Positions 16,916 to 25,678 of a stretch of 64,000 nucleotides of DNA are shown here, piece by piece. Positions within the stretch are counted from its first letter, which is position 1, and each line of letters starts with the position of its first letter. This DNA comes from RH-chloro-G1 sp003670575 (lineage in GTDB: Bacteria; Chloroflexota; Dehalococcoidia; UBA2979): contig CANMOP010000001.1 in NCBI GenBank assembly GCA_947499615.1, forward strand, positions 62,001 through 126,000. Direction: 5' to 3'. The notes under the pieces were generated by a model. The model was given only the letters and a program-made list of their open reading frames with translations. It made no database searches and was not told where the DNA came from. A program made the position numbers and the translations under genes.

Positions 16916-17128
16916 CTAGAGGCGAAGCTTGCCGTGGGACGGCTGGCGACGACGCTGCTTGCCGGCGGCAAGTCGCTCTTCCTCGAGGATCTCTTTCGGA
17001 TCCGCGACCTGAGTCTCGTGTACGTGACCGCACGCGATGCAGGTGCCGAACTTCCCGTACCAGTCGTCCTCAATGATCATGAGGCCATTGCAGCGCGGGC
17101 ACTGCTTCGGTGGTGTGCTGTTGTTCAC
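16916..17128 (-). CDS. small zinc-ribbon protein
   Basis: This 70-residue protein has a single zinc ribbon: QCPRCNGLMIIEDDWYGKFG then TCIACGHVHE (two CxxC pairs 18 residues apart), followed by a basic tail KQRRRQPSHGK. Function unknown; such proteins can bind nucleic acid or act as adaptors. GTG at 17128 has AAGGGG 8 nt upstream. A good minus-strand promoter (17313-17341) lies 185 nt upstream, leaving a long leader with hairpins (CTCCACA/TGTGGAG at 17276-17293). Confidence 0.75.
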   Translation of the reverse strand: MNNSTPPKQCPRCNGLMIIEDDWYGKFGTCIACGHVHETQVADPKEILEEERLAAGKQRRRQPSHGKLRL

Positions 17129-17312
17129 GGCGTTCCCCTTATGAGGTGGGTCTGCCGGATGCCCTCCGGTTCGGGCCTGTTCAATCTGCCGCCGGGGTTA
17201 GCTGTCGGATTCGGGCAGATCAGGAAAGCCCGCTCTCCCCGTAGAGAGTTCACCCCAAGAATTGGTTCCCCCGGTCTCCACAGTATTGTGGAGATTTGGC
17301 AGGCCACAATCA

Positions 17313-17341
17313 CGTATACAATGCATTCGTGCTTGTGACAA
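17313..17341 (-). promoter_or_regulatory. sigma-70 promoter for the zinc-ribbon gene
   Basis: On the minus strand TTGTCA (17341-17336) and TATACG (17318-17313) are spaced by exactly 17 nt. The same AT-rich patch contains TACAAT on the plus strand (17316-17321), which could serve as the -10 of the divergent cobalamin operon promoter. The gene-free stretch 17129-17460 thus appears to hold divergent promoters and no gene. Confidence 0.5.
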
Positions 17342-17459
17342 CAAGAGCATACTCAGCCGACTTGGCGTGTCAACCCTGCACCCCACTACCACACCCTGCA
17401 TTCTGACCACAATTCCCTTACGGCACCGTCGGAATGGGCCCCCGCGCGGCCGCCCTGTT

Positions 17460-17585
17460 ATCCTCACTACAGTCTCGCGCAGAGACCGGGGAAGCCGGGG
17501 TGGATCCGGCGCTGTCCCGCAACTGTAAGCCTCGAGGGCCTGACGGCTGTCGAGGCAAGCCAGAGCACCGGCCTGCGCCGTATGT
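17460..17585 (+). promoter_or_regulatory. cobalamin (B12) riboswitch
   Basis: The conserved core is plain: GGGGAAGCCGGGGTGGATCC (17489-17508 region), then GGCGCTGTCCCGCAACTGTA (to 17527), and the closing B12-box element AAGCCAGAGCACC near 17557-17570. These match the class-I cobalamin riboswitch consensus (GGGAA, CCCGCAACTGTA, GCCAGGA-C). It precedes btuF and the entire uptake/assembly operon. The 95 nt between riboswitch and start contain GC-rich complementary segments, probably the expression platform that sequesters the btuF Shine-Dalgarno. Exact ends are approximate. Confidence 0.9.
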
Positions 17586-17679
17586 CAGCGCCCGCGAGGA
17601 CGGCGCGACGGCAGGTGGTGACGCGTCCACGTCGCCGCGGTGGCCGCCGTCTCCGCCCTTGGCCAGCGCGGAGGCGTTT

Positions 17680-18714
17680 ATGCGCTTGTCCCGCCGCTTC
17701 CCGGTTGCTCGCGTCGTCCTGCGCTCTGCCGAGGTGTGCGCGCCACCATATATCTCCATCTATGCGTGGGCGCTGCTCGCAATGCTACTGGGAGCATGCG
17801 CCACCTCGCTGCGGCCGACCGCTGACTCCACGTCACCACTTCCCACGGCCACCGCCGCCGCCGCCGCCGCCGCCGTTGGCGTCGCGCGCTCGGGCGTAGG
17901 CTCCGACGGTGTACGTGTCACCCTCGCAGGTCCACCGACCCGCATCGTCTCGCTGTCGCCCGCGATCACCGAGGTGCTATTCGCGATCGGCGCAGGCGAC
18001 CGGGTGGTCGCAGTCGATCGTTTCTCCGACTTCCCCACCGCCACCGCGAGCCTGCCGAAGTTGGAGTACTCCTCGCCGAGCCCGGAGAGCGTGCTCGGGT
18101 TCCGGCCCGACCTCGTGATCATGGTGACGCGGCAGAAGCCACAGGTGCCGCAGTTCCGGGCGCTGCGGCTGGACGTGCTGTATCTCGACGAGCCCGCATC
18201 ACTCGACGCGACGTTGCGCGGCATCGAGCTGCTGGGCGCGCTCACCGGGCGCGATGCCGAAGCACGGGCACTGACCACATCGATGGCTCGCCGCATCGAG
18301 GCGGTGACCGCTGCGCTTGCCGGCGCCACGGTGGCCGGGCCGCGTACGTTCTATGAGTTGAGCCCGGACCTCTATACGGCAGGTCCGGAGACGTTCATCG
18401 GCTCCATGCTCGTGTTGCTGCGTGCGCGCAACATCGCGCAGGGCACGACCTCGCCGTTCCCGCAGCTCTCCACCGAGGCAGTGCTGGCAGCCGACCCGGA
18501 GGTGGTGCTGCTCTCCGACGCGGCGTCCGCGCAGCAGACGGCGGAGTTGGTGGCGGCACGACCGGGCTGGGGAGGCGTCGCGGCCGTCCGAGCGCACCGC
18601 GTGATCCCGGTCGATCCGGATCTCACCAACCGCCCCGGCCCCCGCATTGTCGATGGCTTCGAGCTGCTGGCGCGCGCGCTCTACCCAGATCGCTTCCCGG
18701 CGGCGGCACGATGA
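17680..18714 (+). CDS. btuF: corrinoid ABC transporter substrate-binding lipoprotein
   Basis: This is a 344-residue periplasmic-binding protein (TroA/BtuF fold). The N terminus has a long lipoprotein signal with lipobox LLGAC (Cys at 40), followed by a Ser/Thr/Ala linker with a poly-Ala tract encoded by a GCC repeat. The binding domain opens with TRIVSLSPAITEVLFAIGAGD, the typical BtuF/FepB start. ATG at 17680 has GGAGG 7 nt upstream. First gene after the B12 riboswitch and overlapped by cobB (ATGA), which supports a cobalamin rather than siderophore substrate. Confidence 0.88.
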   Translation: MRLSRRFPVARVVLRSAEVCAPPYISIYAWALLAMLLGACATSLRPTADSTSPLPTATAAAAAAAVGVARSGVGSDGVRVTLAGPPTRIVSLSPAITEVLFAIGAGDRVVAVDRFSDFPTATASLPKLEYSSPSPESVLGFRPDLVIMVTRQKPQVPQFRALRLDVLYLDEPASLDATLRGIELLGALTGRDAEARALTTSMARRIEAVTAALAGATVAGPRTFYELSPDLYTAGPETFIGSMLVLLRARNIAQGTTSPFPQLSTEAVLAADPEVVLLSDAASAQQTAELVAARPGWGGVAAVRAHRVIPVDPDLTNRPGPRIVDGFELLARALYPDRFPAAAR

Positions 18715-20096
18715 CCGCGCGGGGCTTCCTGATCGCTGGCACTGCGTCTGGCGTCGGCAAGACGACGGTCGCGACCGGGATTACCGGCGCACTGAGCGCT
18801 CGCGGGCTGCGCGTGCAGCCGTTCAAGACGGGCCCCGACTACATCGACCCGACCTACCTCAGTCGGGCAGCCGGACGCGCCTGTCGCAACCTCGACAGCT
18901 GGATGCTGCCCGCGCCCGCGGTGCGCGATCTGTTCGCTCGTGCGAGCGCCGACGCCGACGTCGCGGTGGTGGAGGGCGTCATGGGCCTCTTCGATGGCCG
19001 CGCCGACGAGGAGACCGACGACGGTGGCGCGGCAGGATCGGCTGCGCACCTGGCGCGGTTGCTCGGGCTGCCGGTGGTGCTGGTGGTGGATGCGCGCGCG
19101 ATGGCGCAATCGGCGGCAGCGCTGGTGCTGGGCTTCCAGCGCTACCAGCCTGACCTGCGCATCGCGGGGGTGATCCTCAACCGCGTCGCCGGAACTCGGC
19201 ACGCGGAACTGTGCGCCGGGCCGATCACTGCCGCCACGGGCTTGCCGGTCTTCGGGGCCCTGCCTCGCGCGCCGGAACTCGCAGTGCCGGAGCGCCACCT
19301 TGGGCTGGTGCCCGACTCCGGTGCAGCCGAGGCGGACGCGCTGTTCCAGGGCATCACCGCGTTGGTGACGGAGCACCTCGACCTGGATGCACTGCTCGCG
19401 TGCGCTGCGCCTGTCACGCCGGCAGCCGACAGCGGCCTGTTCCCTGCGCAGCCGATTGTGCGACCCCGTGCCCGCATCGCGATCGCGCGCGACGCAGCGT
19501 TCCACTTCTACTACGAGGACTCGCTCGATCTACTGCGCGCGTGGGGAGCGGAACTCGTCCCGTTCAGTCCGCTCACGGATCACGAACTGCCGACCGACTG
19601 CGGCGCGGTGTACATCGGCGGCGGCTTCCCGGAGCTATTCGCGGCGAAACTCGCATCAAATGCCCGGATGCTCGCGGCGCTGCGGGCGGCCGCTGCGGGC
19701 GGCGTGCCAATCTATGGTGAGTGCGGCGGGCTGATGTACCTCGGCAGTGGGGTCACGGACTTCGAGGGCGCGCGTCACGCAATGGCCGGGCTGGTGCCCG
19801 CCGAATCCATCATGCGAGGCAGTCGACTCACCCTCGGGTACCGCGAAGTGGAGTCGTGCGGCACGCCGCTGCTCCCGGCCGGCGAACGCATGCGCGGCCA
19901 CGAGTTCCACTGGTCCGCACTCGAGACGGCCGCCAGCGCCGACACGGCTGCATACCGCGTGCTGGATCAGGCAGGCAGGCCGGATGGGTTCCGCGTTGGC
20001 TCGGTGACCGCGAGCTACGTCCACGCCCACCTCGCCGCGCGCGCCGATCTTGCGCCGAACTTCGTGGCAACCGCCGAGGGGGACGCGCGCACATGA
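18711..20096 (+). CDS. cobB: cobyrinate a,c-diamide synthase
   Basis: This 461-residue ATP- and glutamine-dependent amidase amidates the a and c side chains of cobyrinate. The N-terminal DTBS-like domain has the P-loop GTASGVGKTTVATGI and FKTGPDYIDPTYLS. The C-terminal class-I glutamine amidotransferase domain has the nucleophile in YGECGGLMYLG and the His-containing GHEFHWS. It overlaps btuF by ATGA and btuC by ATGA. An amidase inserted between the binding protein and permease genes suggests that imported incomplete corrinoids are processed. Confidence 0.93.
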   Translation: MTARGFLIAGTASGVGKTTVATGITGALSARGLRVQPFKTGPDYIDPTYLSRAAGRACRNLDSWMLPAPAVRDLFARASADADVAVVEGVMGLFDGRADEETDDGGAAGSAAHLARLLGLPVVLVVDARAMAQSAAALVLGFQRYQPDLRIAGVILNRVAGTRHAELCAGPITAATGLPVFGALPRAPELAVPERHLGLVPDSGAAEADALFQGITALVTEHLDLDALLACAAPVTPAADSGLFPAQPIVRPRARIAIARDAAFHFYYEDSLDLLRAWGAELVPFSPLTDHELPTDCGAVYIGGGFPELFAAKLASNARMLAALRAAAAGGVPIYGECGGLMYLGSGVTDFEGARHAMAGLVPAESIMRGSRLTLGYREVESCGTPLLPAGERMRGHEFHWSALETAASADTAAYRVLDQAGRPDGFRVGSVTASYVHAHLAARADLAPNFVATAEGDART

Positions 20097-21199
20097 GCGA
20101 CATCCCGGCAGTCGTCCCGGCAGTGCTCACGGAGCAGAGCGTGATTCGCGCCCAACGATTGCGCGGGGGCGCGCGCACGTTCGGTGCGATCGGCCTCGCA
20201 GCGATCCTGCTCGTGGCGGTAATCACGCTCGCGGTGATGGTGGGAGCCGCCGCGATCCCAGCGCGCGCCGTGATCGCGATCATCCTGCACCGGTTGCCAC
20301 TGCTCGCGATCGACCTCGACACCACCGGCACAAGCGAGGCGTGGCAACGCATCGTGATGGAGGTGCGCCTGCCGCGCGTGCTCACTGCGGGAGTCGCAGG
20401 CGCTGCGCTGGCCTACGCCGGCACAACCTACCAGGGAGTCTTCCGCAACCCGCTGGCCGACTCTTTTTTGCTCGGGATCGCGTCGGGCGCGGCGCTCGGT
20501 GCCTCGATCGCGATCATGGCGCCGCTCGGGGTGGACACATACGGATTCGGCCTGGTGCCACCGCTCGCATTCGCAGGTGCGTGCCTAGCCGTAACCCTGG
20601 CGTACGCGGCCGCGCGCATCGGGGACACCGTCTCCAACACGAGGCTCATCCTCGCAGGCGTCGCGATCTCCTCCGCGGCGGGTGCCGTCACGTCGTTCAT
20701 CCTGCTCACCGGCGGGGAGCGCGCGATCCCGATCTTCGCGTTCCTGTTCGGCTCCTTCAACAGCGCGACGTGGCCACGGCTGTGGGTCGCCCTGCCCTAC
20801 ATCGCACTCGGCGGCGCGGTGATCGCGATGCACGCACGGTTGCTGAACGTGCTGCAACTGGACGAGGAGCAAGCGGCCCAACTCGGCATCGATGTGTTAC
20901 GCACCAAGTTCGTGCTACTCGCGGCGGCCTCGCTCATTGCAGCCGCTGCCGTGGCGATGGCAGGCGTGATCGGCTTCGTGGGACTGATCGTGCCGCACGT
21001 CGCGCGCATGCTCATCGGCACCGACTATCGACGCCTGCTCCCGCTCGCCGCGCTGCTGGGCGCATCGTTCCTGATTGCCGCCGACATCATCGCGCGCACC
21101 GCCCTGCAGCCGCAGGAGGTGCCGGTCGGCGTCGTGACCGCGATCGTCGGCGCACCGTTCTTCCTCACCCTGATGCGTGCACGTCGGCTGGGGGGGTGA
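20093..21199 (+). CDS. btuC: corrinoid ABC transporter permease (FecCD family)
   Basis: This 368-residue polytopic protein has about ten transmembrane helices. Family signatures: RLPRVLTAGVAGAALAYAGT, YQGVFRNPLADSFLLGIASG and the coupling region GFVGLIVPHVARMLIGTDYR. ATG at 20093 overlaps cobB's stop. It is followed after 3 nt by the ATPase gene. The substrate is inferred from the riboswitch and surrounding cob genes. Confidence 0.92.
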   Translation: MSDIPAVVPAVLTEQSVIRAQRLRGGARTFGAIGLAAILLVAVITLAVMVGAAAIPARAVIAIILHRLPLLAIDLDTTGTSEAWQRIVMEVRLPRVLTAGVAGAALAYAGTTYQGVFRNPLADSFLLGIASGAALGASIAIMAPLGVDTYGFGLVPPLAFAGACLAVTLAYAAARIGDTVSNTRLILAGVAISSAAGAVTSFILLTGGERAIPIFAFLFGSFNSATWPRLWVALPYIALGGAVIAMHARLLNVLQLDEEQAAQLGIDVLRTKFVLLAAASLIAAAAVAMAGVIGFVGLIVPHVARMLIGTDYRRLLPLAALLGASFLIAADIIARTALQPQEVPVGVVTAIVGAPFFLTLMRARRLGG

Positions 21200-21202
21200 A
21201 CG

Positions 21203-22021
21203 ATGAGGACCGCATCGTCGCCGACAACGTCGCTGCTTACAGTGTCCGATCTGCGCGTGAACCTCGGCGGTGCGCCCGTACTGCGCGGCGTCGGCCTCAC
21301 AGTCGCAGCGGGCGAGGTTGCCGGTCTGCTGGGGCCGAACGGCGTCGGGAAGACCACGCTGCTGCGCGCGATCAGCGGCGTGGCGCCCAGCGCTGCGGGC
21401 CATGTGCAAGTGCACGGTGCGACACTCGCCGCTCTCGGTCGCCGACGGCTGGCGCAGATGGTCGCAGTGGTGCAGCAACTGCCAGAGGCGCCACCCGAAC
21501 TGCGCGTCGAGGAACTCGTGCTGCTGGGACGCACACCGCACCTCGGACTGCTCGCGCGCGAATCCACACGTGACTACGCCATCGCGCGGCAGGCGATGCG
21601 ACGTGCCGGCTGCGCGATGCTCGCGGAGCGCGCGCTCGGCACGCTCTCCGGCGGGCAACGACGCCGCGCATTCATTGCGCGGGCGCTGGCGCAGGAACCT
21701 GCGCTCCTGCTGCTTGACGAGCCGACCGCGAACCTCGACGTGCAGGCGCAAGGCGAGACGTTCGAACTGCTGCGGCAACTCGCAGCGGAAGGCGTCGGCG
21801 TGCTGGTCGCGGTGCACGACCTGACGCTCGCGGCGGCATACTGCGACCGCGTAGTGCTACTCCACGAGGGCCGCATCGTCGCGGTCGGCACACCCGCCGA
21901 GGTCATTACCGCCGACATCGTGCACCGCGTCTATGGCGCGCACGTCGATGTGATCCACCACCCCGTACATGGCGCACCGATCGTGGTGCCCGCCAGACTG
22001 GAGGCGACCCGTGACCACTGA
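21203..22021 (+). CDS. btuD: corrinoid ABC transporter ATP-binding protein
   Basis: This 272-residue ABC ATPase has a Walker A GLLGPNGVGKTTLLRAI, Q-loop VVQQLPE, signature LSGGQRRRAFIARALAQ, Walker B LLLLDEPTANLD and switch His in VHDLTLAA. It is the FepC/BtuD type that pairs with FecCD permeases. It overlaps cobO by 11 nt, indicating coupled translation. Confidence 0.92.
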   Translation: MRTASSPTTSLLTVSDLRVNLGGAPVLRGVGLTVAAGEVAGLLGPNGVGKTTLLRAISGVAPSAAGHVQVHGATLAALGRRRLAQMVAVVQQLPEAPPELRVEELVLLGRTPHLGLLARESTRDYAIARQAMRRAGCAMLAERALGTLSGGQRRRAFIARALAQEPALLLLDEPTANLDVQAQGETFELLRQLAAEGVGVLVAVHDLTLAAAYCDRVVLLHEGRIVAVGTPAEVITADIVHRVYGAHVDVIHHPVHGAPIVVPARLEATRDH

Positions 22022-22685
22022 ACCGACCGACCCACTGCTCGACGAGGACGATGTGCTGGACGAGGCTCCGGATGACCAACCGGTCGATGCACCTCGACAG
22101 CGCGCAACCGCGCGCCATCAGGAGGACATCGCGCAGCCGCCCGCGCAGTGGCAGGGCTTGTTTCGCAAGCGCCACCCGCTGGTACTGCTCTACACCGGGA
22201 ACGGCAAGGGCAAAACGAGTTCCGCGCTCGGCGTCACGATGCGCGCGTGGGGTCGAGGCTGGAAGATCTGCATGCTGCAGTTCATCAAGTCGAAGACCTC
22301 GCACTACGGCGAGACGCGCGCCGCCGCGGCGATGGGCATCGAGATGATCCCGCTGGGCGACGGCTTCACGTGGCTCTCAAAGGACATCGAGCATGACAAG
22401 GCGCTGGCACGCGAATGCTGGGCGCTCGCACGCGAGAAGATCGAGTCCGCACGCTACGACATCGTGGTACTGGACGAGATCACGTACCCGATCACCTACG
22501 GCTGGCTCCCCGTGCAGGACGTGATCGACGTATTGCGCGCGCGGCCGGAGAACGTGCACATCATCATGACGGGGCGTAACGCCGATCCGGCCCTCGTCGA
22601 GTTCGCAGACCTCGTCACGGAGATGACCGAGATCAAGCACCCATACAAGAGCGGCATCAAGGCGCAGCCGGGAATCGACTTCTAA
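22011..22685 (+). CDS. cobO: cob(I)yrinic acid a,c-diamide adenosyltransferase
   Basis: This 224-residue CobA/CobO-family ATP:corrinoid adenosyltransferase has an acidic N-terminal extension of about 50 residues. The P-loop is LLYTGNGKGKTSSALG; further motifs are QFIKSKTSHYGE, VLDEITYPITYGWL and IMTGRNADP. GTG at 22011 is chosen over an in-frame ATG at 21969 because GGAGG lies 7 nt upstream. It adenosylates cobalt before nucleotide-loop assembly. Confidence 0.92.
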   Translation: MTTEPTDPLLDEDDVLDEAPDDQPVDAPRQRATARHQEDIAQPPAQWQGLFRKRHPLVLLYTGNGKGKTSSALGVTMRAWGRGWKICMLQFIKSKTSHYGETRAAAAMGIEMIPLGDGFTWLSKDIEHDKALARECWALAREKIESARYDIVVLDEITYPITYGWLPVQDVIDVLRARPENVHIIMTGRNADPALVEFADLVTEMTEIKHPYKSGIKAQPGIDF

Positions 22686-23806
22686 TGACGACACACACCA
22701 CGCCGACCGAATTGTCCGACGACGACGCAACCGTGATCGCACGCACCGTCGCAGCAATCCAGCCACATGACCTGGAGGCGGGCGCGCAGGCGGCGGCGCG
22801 GCAGGCGCAACTCACCAAGCCGCCCGGCTCGATTGGTCGGCTGGAAGCGGTGGCGGAACGTATCGCCGCGATGACCGGCCAGCCGCGCCCGCACCTCGAT
22901 CGGCGGCTGGTGATCGTCGCCGCCGGTGACCACGGCGTCGCTGCGCGCGGTGTCTCTGCGTACCCGTCCGAGGTCACCGCGCAGATGGTGGCCAACTTCC
23001 TTGAAGGTGGCGCAGCGATCAATGTGCTCGCCTCGCACGCCGGCGCGCGCGTTCGCGTCGTCGACGCTGGTGTCGCCGGCGAGACGCCGCAGCATCCCGA
23101 CCTCCTGCGATTGCGCATCGCGCCAGGCACGGCAGACTTCACGCGTGCGCCTGCCATGAGCACCGTCGACGCCGAGCGCGCGCTCGCGGCAGGGATCGCG
23201 CTGTTCACGGCGGAGCGCGCCGACGAGGGCGTCGACATCGTCGCGTGCGGCGAGATGGGCATCGGCAACTCCACCGCCGCAGCGGCAATCATCGCGGCCG
23301 TCACCGGACACACCGCGCGCGCCGTCACCGGCCGCGGCACCGGCATCGACGACGCCCGCTTCGAGGCGAAGGTCGCCGCGATCGAGGAGGCGCTGGCGCT
23401 GCACCAACCGCAGCAGGTCGATGGTGTGCAACTGCTTGCAGCCATCGGTGGATTCGAGATCGGTGTGTTGGCGGGCGTCTACCTGGCAGCGGCGGCGGCG
23501 CGCGTCCCCGCCGTGCTCGACGGGTTGATCTCCACCTCGGCAGCCCTCGTCGCAACGCGCATCGCGCCGGGGGCGGGCGAATATCTGATCGCCGGGCATC
23601 GCTCGGTGGAGCCGGGGCACGCCGCAGCACTGGCACACCTGCAACTGGAGCCGCTGCTCGACCTCGGCCTGCGCCTCGGCGAGGGCACCGGCGCGGCGCT
23701 GGCGATGACGCTCTGCGTCGCCGCCTGCCGCCTGCTGGACGAGATGGCGACCTTCGAGGATGCCGGGGTGACCGATGCCGCGGGCGTGGTGCCACCGGAG
23801 GCATAG
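22685..23806 (+). CDS. cobT: nicotinate-nucleotide--dimethylbenzimidazole phosphoribosyltransferase
   Basis: This 373-residue enzyme activates the lower ligand base as alpha-ribazole phosphate. Signatures include LTKPPGSIGRLE at the N terminus, VIVAAGDHGVAARGVS, GEMGIGNSTAAAAI and the C-terminal catalytic region GHRSVEPGHAAALAHL followed by LEPLLDLGLRLGEGTGAALAM. The start overlaps the cobO stop by one base (TAATG). Confidence 0.94.
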   Translation: MTTHTTPTELSDDDATVIARTVAAIQPHDLEAGAQAAARQAQLTKPPGSIGRLEAVAERIAAMTGQPRPHLDRRLVIVAAGDHGVAARGVSAYPSEVTAQMVANFLEGGAAINVLASHAGARVRVVDAGVAGETPQHPDLLRLRIAPGTADFTRAPAMSTVDAERALAAGIALFTAERADEGVDIVACGEMGIGNSTAAAAIIAAVTGHTARAVTGRGTGIDDARFEAKVAAIEEALALHQPQQVDGVQLLAAIGGFEIGVLAGVYLAAAAARVPAVLDGLISTSAALVATRIAPGAGEYLIAGHRSVEPGHAAALAHLQLEPLLDLGLRLGEGTGAALAMTLCVAACRLLDEMATFEDAGVTDAAGVVPPEA

Positions 23807-23817
23807 CGGGCGATACT

Positions 23818-23866
23818 GCACTTCATCGAGACTTCATCGAGGTCCATCGAGGCTTCATCAGAGCCG
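23818..23866. repeat. short imperfect direct repeats between cobT and cobS
   Basis: The motif CTTCATCGAG occurs at the start, again as ACTTCATCGAGG, then as TCCATCGAGG and CTTCATCAGAG within 49 nt. The block lies in the only sizeable gap (116 nt) of the cob operon. Function unknown. Confidence 0.5.
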
Positions 23867-23922
23867 GGTCGACGCGCCACACCAGCGTCGATGCGGCGTG
23901 GTTCGTTACATGCGGAGGCGGC

Positions 23923-24696
23923 GTGTCACCCTCGGCCCTGCTCATCGCGATCGAGTTCCTCACACCGCTGCGTCTCCGACGCGTGCAGCGATGGGAGGAT
24001 CGCGACTTCGGCGCGGCGCTCGGCTGGTTCCCGGTCGTCGGACTGCTGATCGGTGGCGTGCTGCTACTGCTCGATCGCATCCTTGCCCCCCTGCTCCCGC
24101 CGATGCCGACCGCAGCGCTGCTGCTGGCCGCACTGGCGCTCCTCACTGGCGGTCTGCACCTGGACGGCCTGGCCGACACCGCCGATGGATTGGCGGTGCA
24201 GGGTGACCGCGCCACGCGCCTTGGCGTGATGAGCGAGGGGAACATCGGGCCAGCCGGTGTGATGGCACTGGCGCTGGTGCTCCTGGTGCAGTGGTCCGCG
24301 TTGGTCTCGCTGGAGCCATCGCTGCGGGCCTCCGGACTCCTGATCGCGCCATCGCTCGCACGTTGGTCGGCCACACCAGTAGCGATGCTGTTCCGCCCCG
24401 CGCGACCTCGCGGCATCGGGCATGCACTGCAGCAGGGCGTCTGGCCGTTCGCCGCGCCGTTCTCCACGGCGTTGATGGTGGTGATCGCAGTCGCGCTGTT
24501 TGGCGTCGCGGGGCTCGCACTGCCGCTCATCGCCGCAGTGTCCGCACTGGCGATCGCGGGCGCCACCTCGCGGATGCTAGACGGCGTCACCGGCGACACC
24601 TTTGGCGCCAGCATCGAGGTCGCGCAGGCGGCGGTGCTGATCGCGCTGGTGATCGCCGGCGGACGCGGCTGGCTGTTGCCGATGTTCTTCGCGTGA
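23923..24696 (+). CDS. cobS: adenosylcobinamide-GDP ribazoletransferase (cobalamin synthase)
   Basis: This 257-residue integral membrane protein joins adenosylcobinamide-GDP with alpha-ribazole. It has about six transmembrane helices and the Asp-rich motif GGLHLDGLADTADGLA. GTG at 23923 is supported by GGAGG four to ten nt upstream and gives the usual N terminus SALLIAIEFLTPL. Stop and cbiB start overlap (TGATG). Confidence 0.9.
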   Translation: MSPSALLIAIEFLTPLRLRRVQRWEDRDFGAALGWFPVVGLLIGGVLLLLDRILAPLLPPMPTAALLLAALALLTGGLHLDGLADTADGLAVQGDRATRLGVMSEGNIGPAGVMALALVLLVQWSALVSLEPSLRASGLLIAPSLARWSATPVAMLFRPARPRGIGHALQQGVWPFAAPFSTALMVVIAVALFGVAGLALPLIAAVSALAIAGATSRMLDGVTGDTFGASIEVAQAAVLIALVIAGGRGWLLPMFFA

Positions 24697-25658
24697 TGCG
24701 CGCCCTCACGTTCGCACTCGGTGTGACTGCCGACGCGGCGCTCGGCGACCCACCGACCGCCGTACACCCGGTGGGCCTCATTGGTCGCGCTGCCGCGTTA
24801 CTTCGTGCGTGCGCACCGGGCGGCGAGGTGGCGCGCGGACGGTACGGCCTCGGCGTCGCCACCATGCTGCCGCTGGTCGCTGCCGCTGGCGCAGTCGCAC
24901 TGCGCAATCGCGCGCGCGCGCTGCACCCGCTCGCAGGCGTCGCGATCGAGGTTGCGCTGCTGGACTCGACATGCGCGCTACGCACCTTGCTCGATCGCGC
25001 GACCGAGGTGCACGACGCACTCGCGCGCGATGCCGTCGAGGAGGCGCGCGCGTTGCTCAGCCGACACCTCGTGAGCCGCGACACCTCGTCCCTCACGCCG
25101 TCGGAGGTCGCCGGCGCAACCATCGAGTCGGTTGCGGAGAACCTGTCAGACGGGGTGATCGCGCCGTGGCTATGGTACGCACTCGCTGGCCTGCCCGGCG
25201 CCGTTGTGTATCGGACGGCAAACACAATGGACGCGCTCTGGGGCTACCACTCGCCGGAGTTCGAGGCGCTGGGTCGAGGGGTCGCGCGCCTCGACGACGC
25301 GCTGAATCTGCTCCCCGCGCGACTGACCGCGCTGGCGATTGTGACCGCCGCGGCGCTGCCCGGCTCCGGCGCCAGCGCGTCGAGCGCCCTCGCTACCTGG
25401 CGCGCGGACGCACGCCTCACGGAGAGCCCCAACGCCGGACATCCGATGGCCGCAATGGCGGGCGCGCTGGGCGTTTCGCTCACGAAGCATGACGCCTACA
25501 CATTGGGCGCAACGCTGCGCGCGCCGGACGCGGCGGATATCGCGCGCGCAATTCAACTCGCGCGGGTCGCGGCGAGGCTGGTGGCGGCTGGACTGTTCGG
25601 GGCGTTACTCGCCACGAAGTGCACAACAACGGGGCCGGCAACACCGGCGGATCGATGA
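24696..25658 (+). CDS. cbiB: adenosylcobinamide-phosphate synthase
   Basis: This 320-residue membrane protein attaches (R)-1-amino-2-propanol phosphate to adenosylcobyric acid. Family motifs: LGDPPTAVHPVGLIGR at the N terminus, ESVAENLSDGVIAPWLWYALAGLPGA, YRTANTMDALWGYHSPEFE and ESPNAGHPMAAMAGAL. The name cobD is also used for this gene in some bacteria. ATG 24696 overlaps the cobS stop. Confidence 0.92.
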   Translation: MRALTFALGVTADAALGDPPTAVHPVGLIGRAAALLRACAPGGEVARGRYGLGVATMLPLVAAAGAVALRNRARALHPLAGVAIEVALLDSTCALRTLLDRATEVHDALARDAVEEARALLSRHLVSRDTSSLTPSEVAGATIESVAENLSDGVIAPWLWYALAGLPGAVVYRTANTMDALWGYHSPEFEALGRGVARLDDALNLLPARLTALAIVTAAALPGSGASASSALATWRADARLTESPNAGHPMAAMAGALGVSLTKHDAYTLGATLRAPDAADIARAIQLARVAARLVAAGLFGALLATKCTTTGPATPADR

Positions 25659-25678
25659 AGCCGAATGGGTGATCACTG

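Noticed and set aside
18681..19505. Minus-strand frame opposite cobB
   Set aside because: Shadow of cobB, whose P-loop and amidotransferase motifs are clear.
20050..21573. Alternative plus-strand frame over btuC/btuD
   Set aside because: Arg/Ala-rich shadow; the overlapping frame has clear permease and ATPase motifs.
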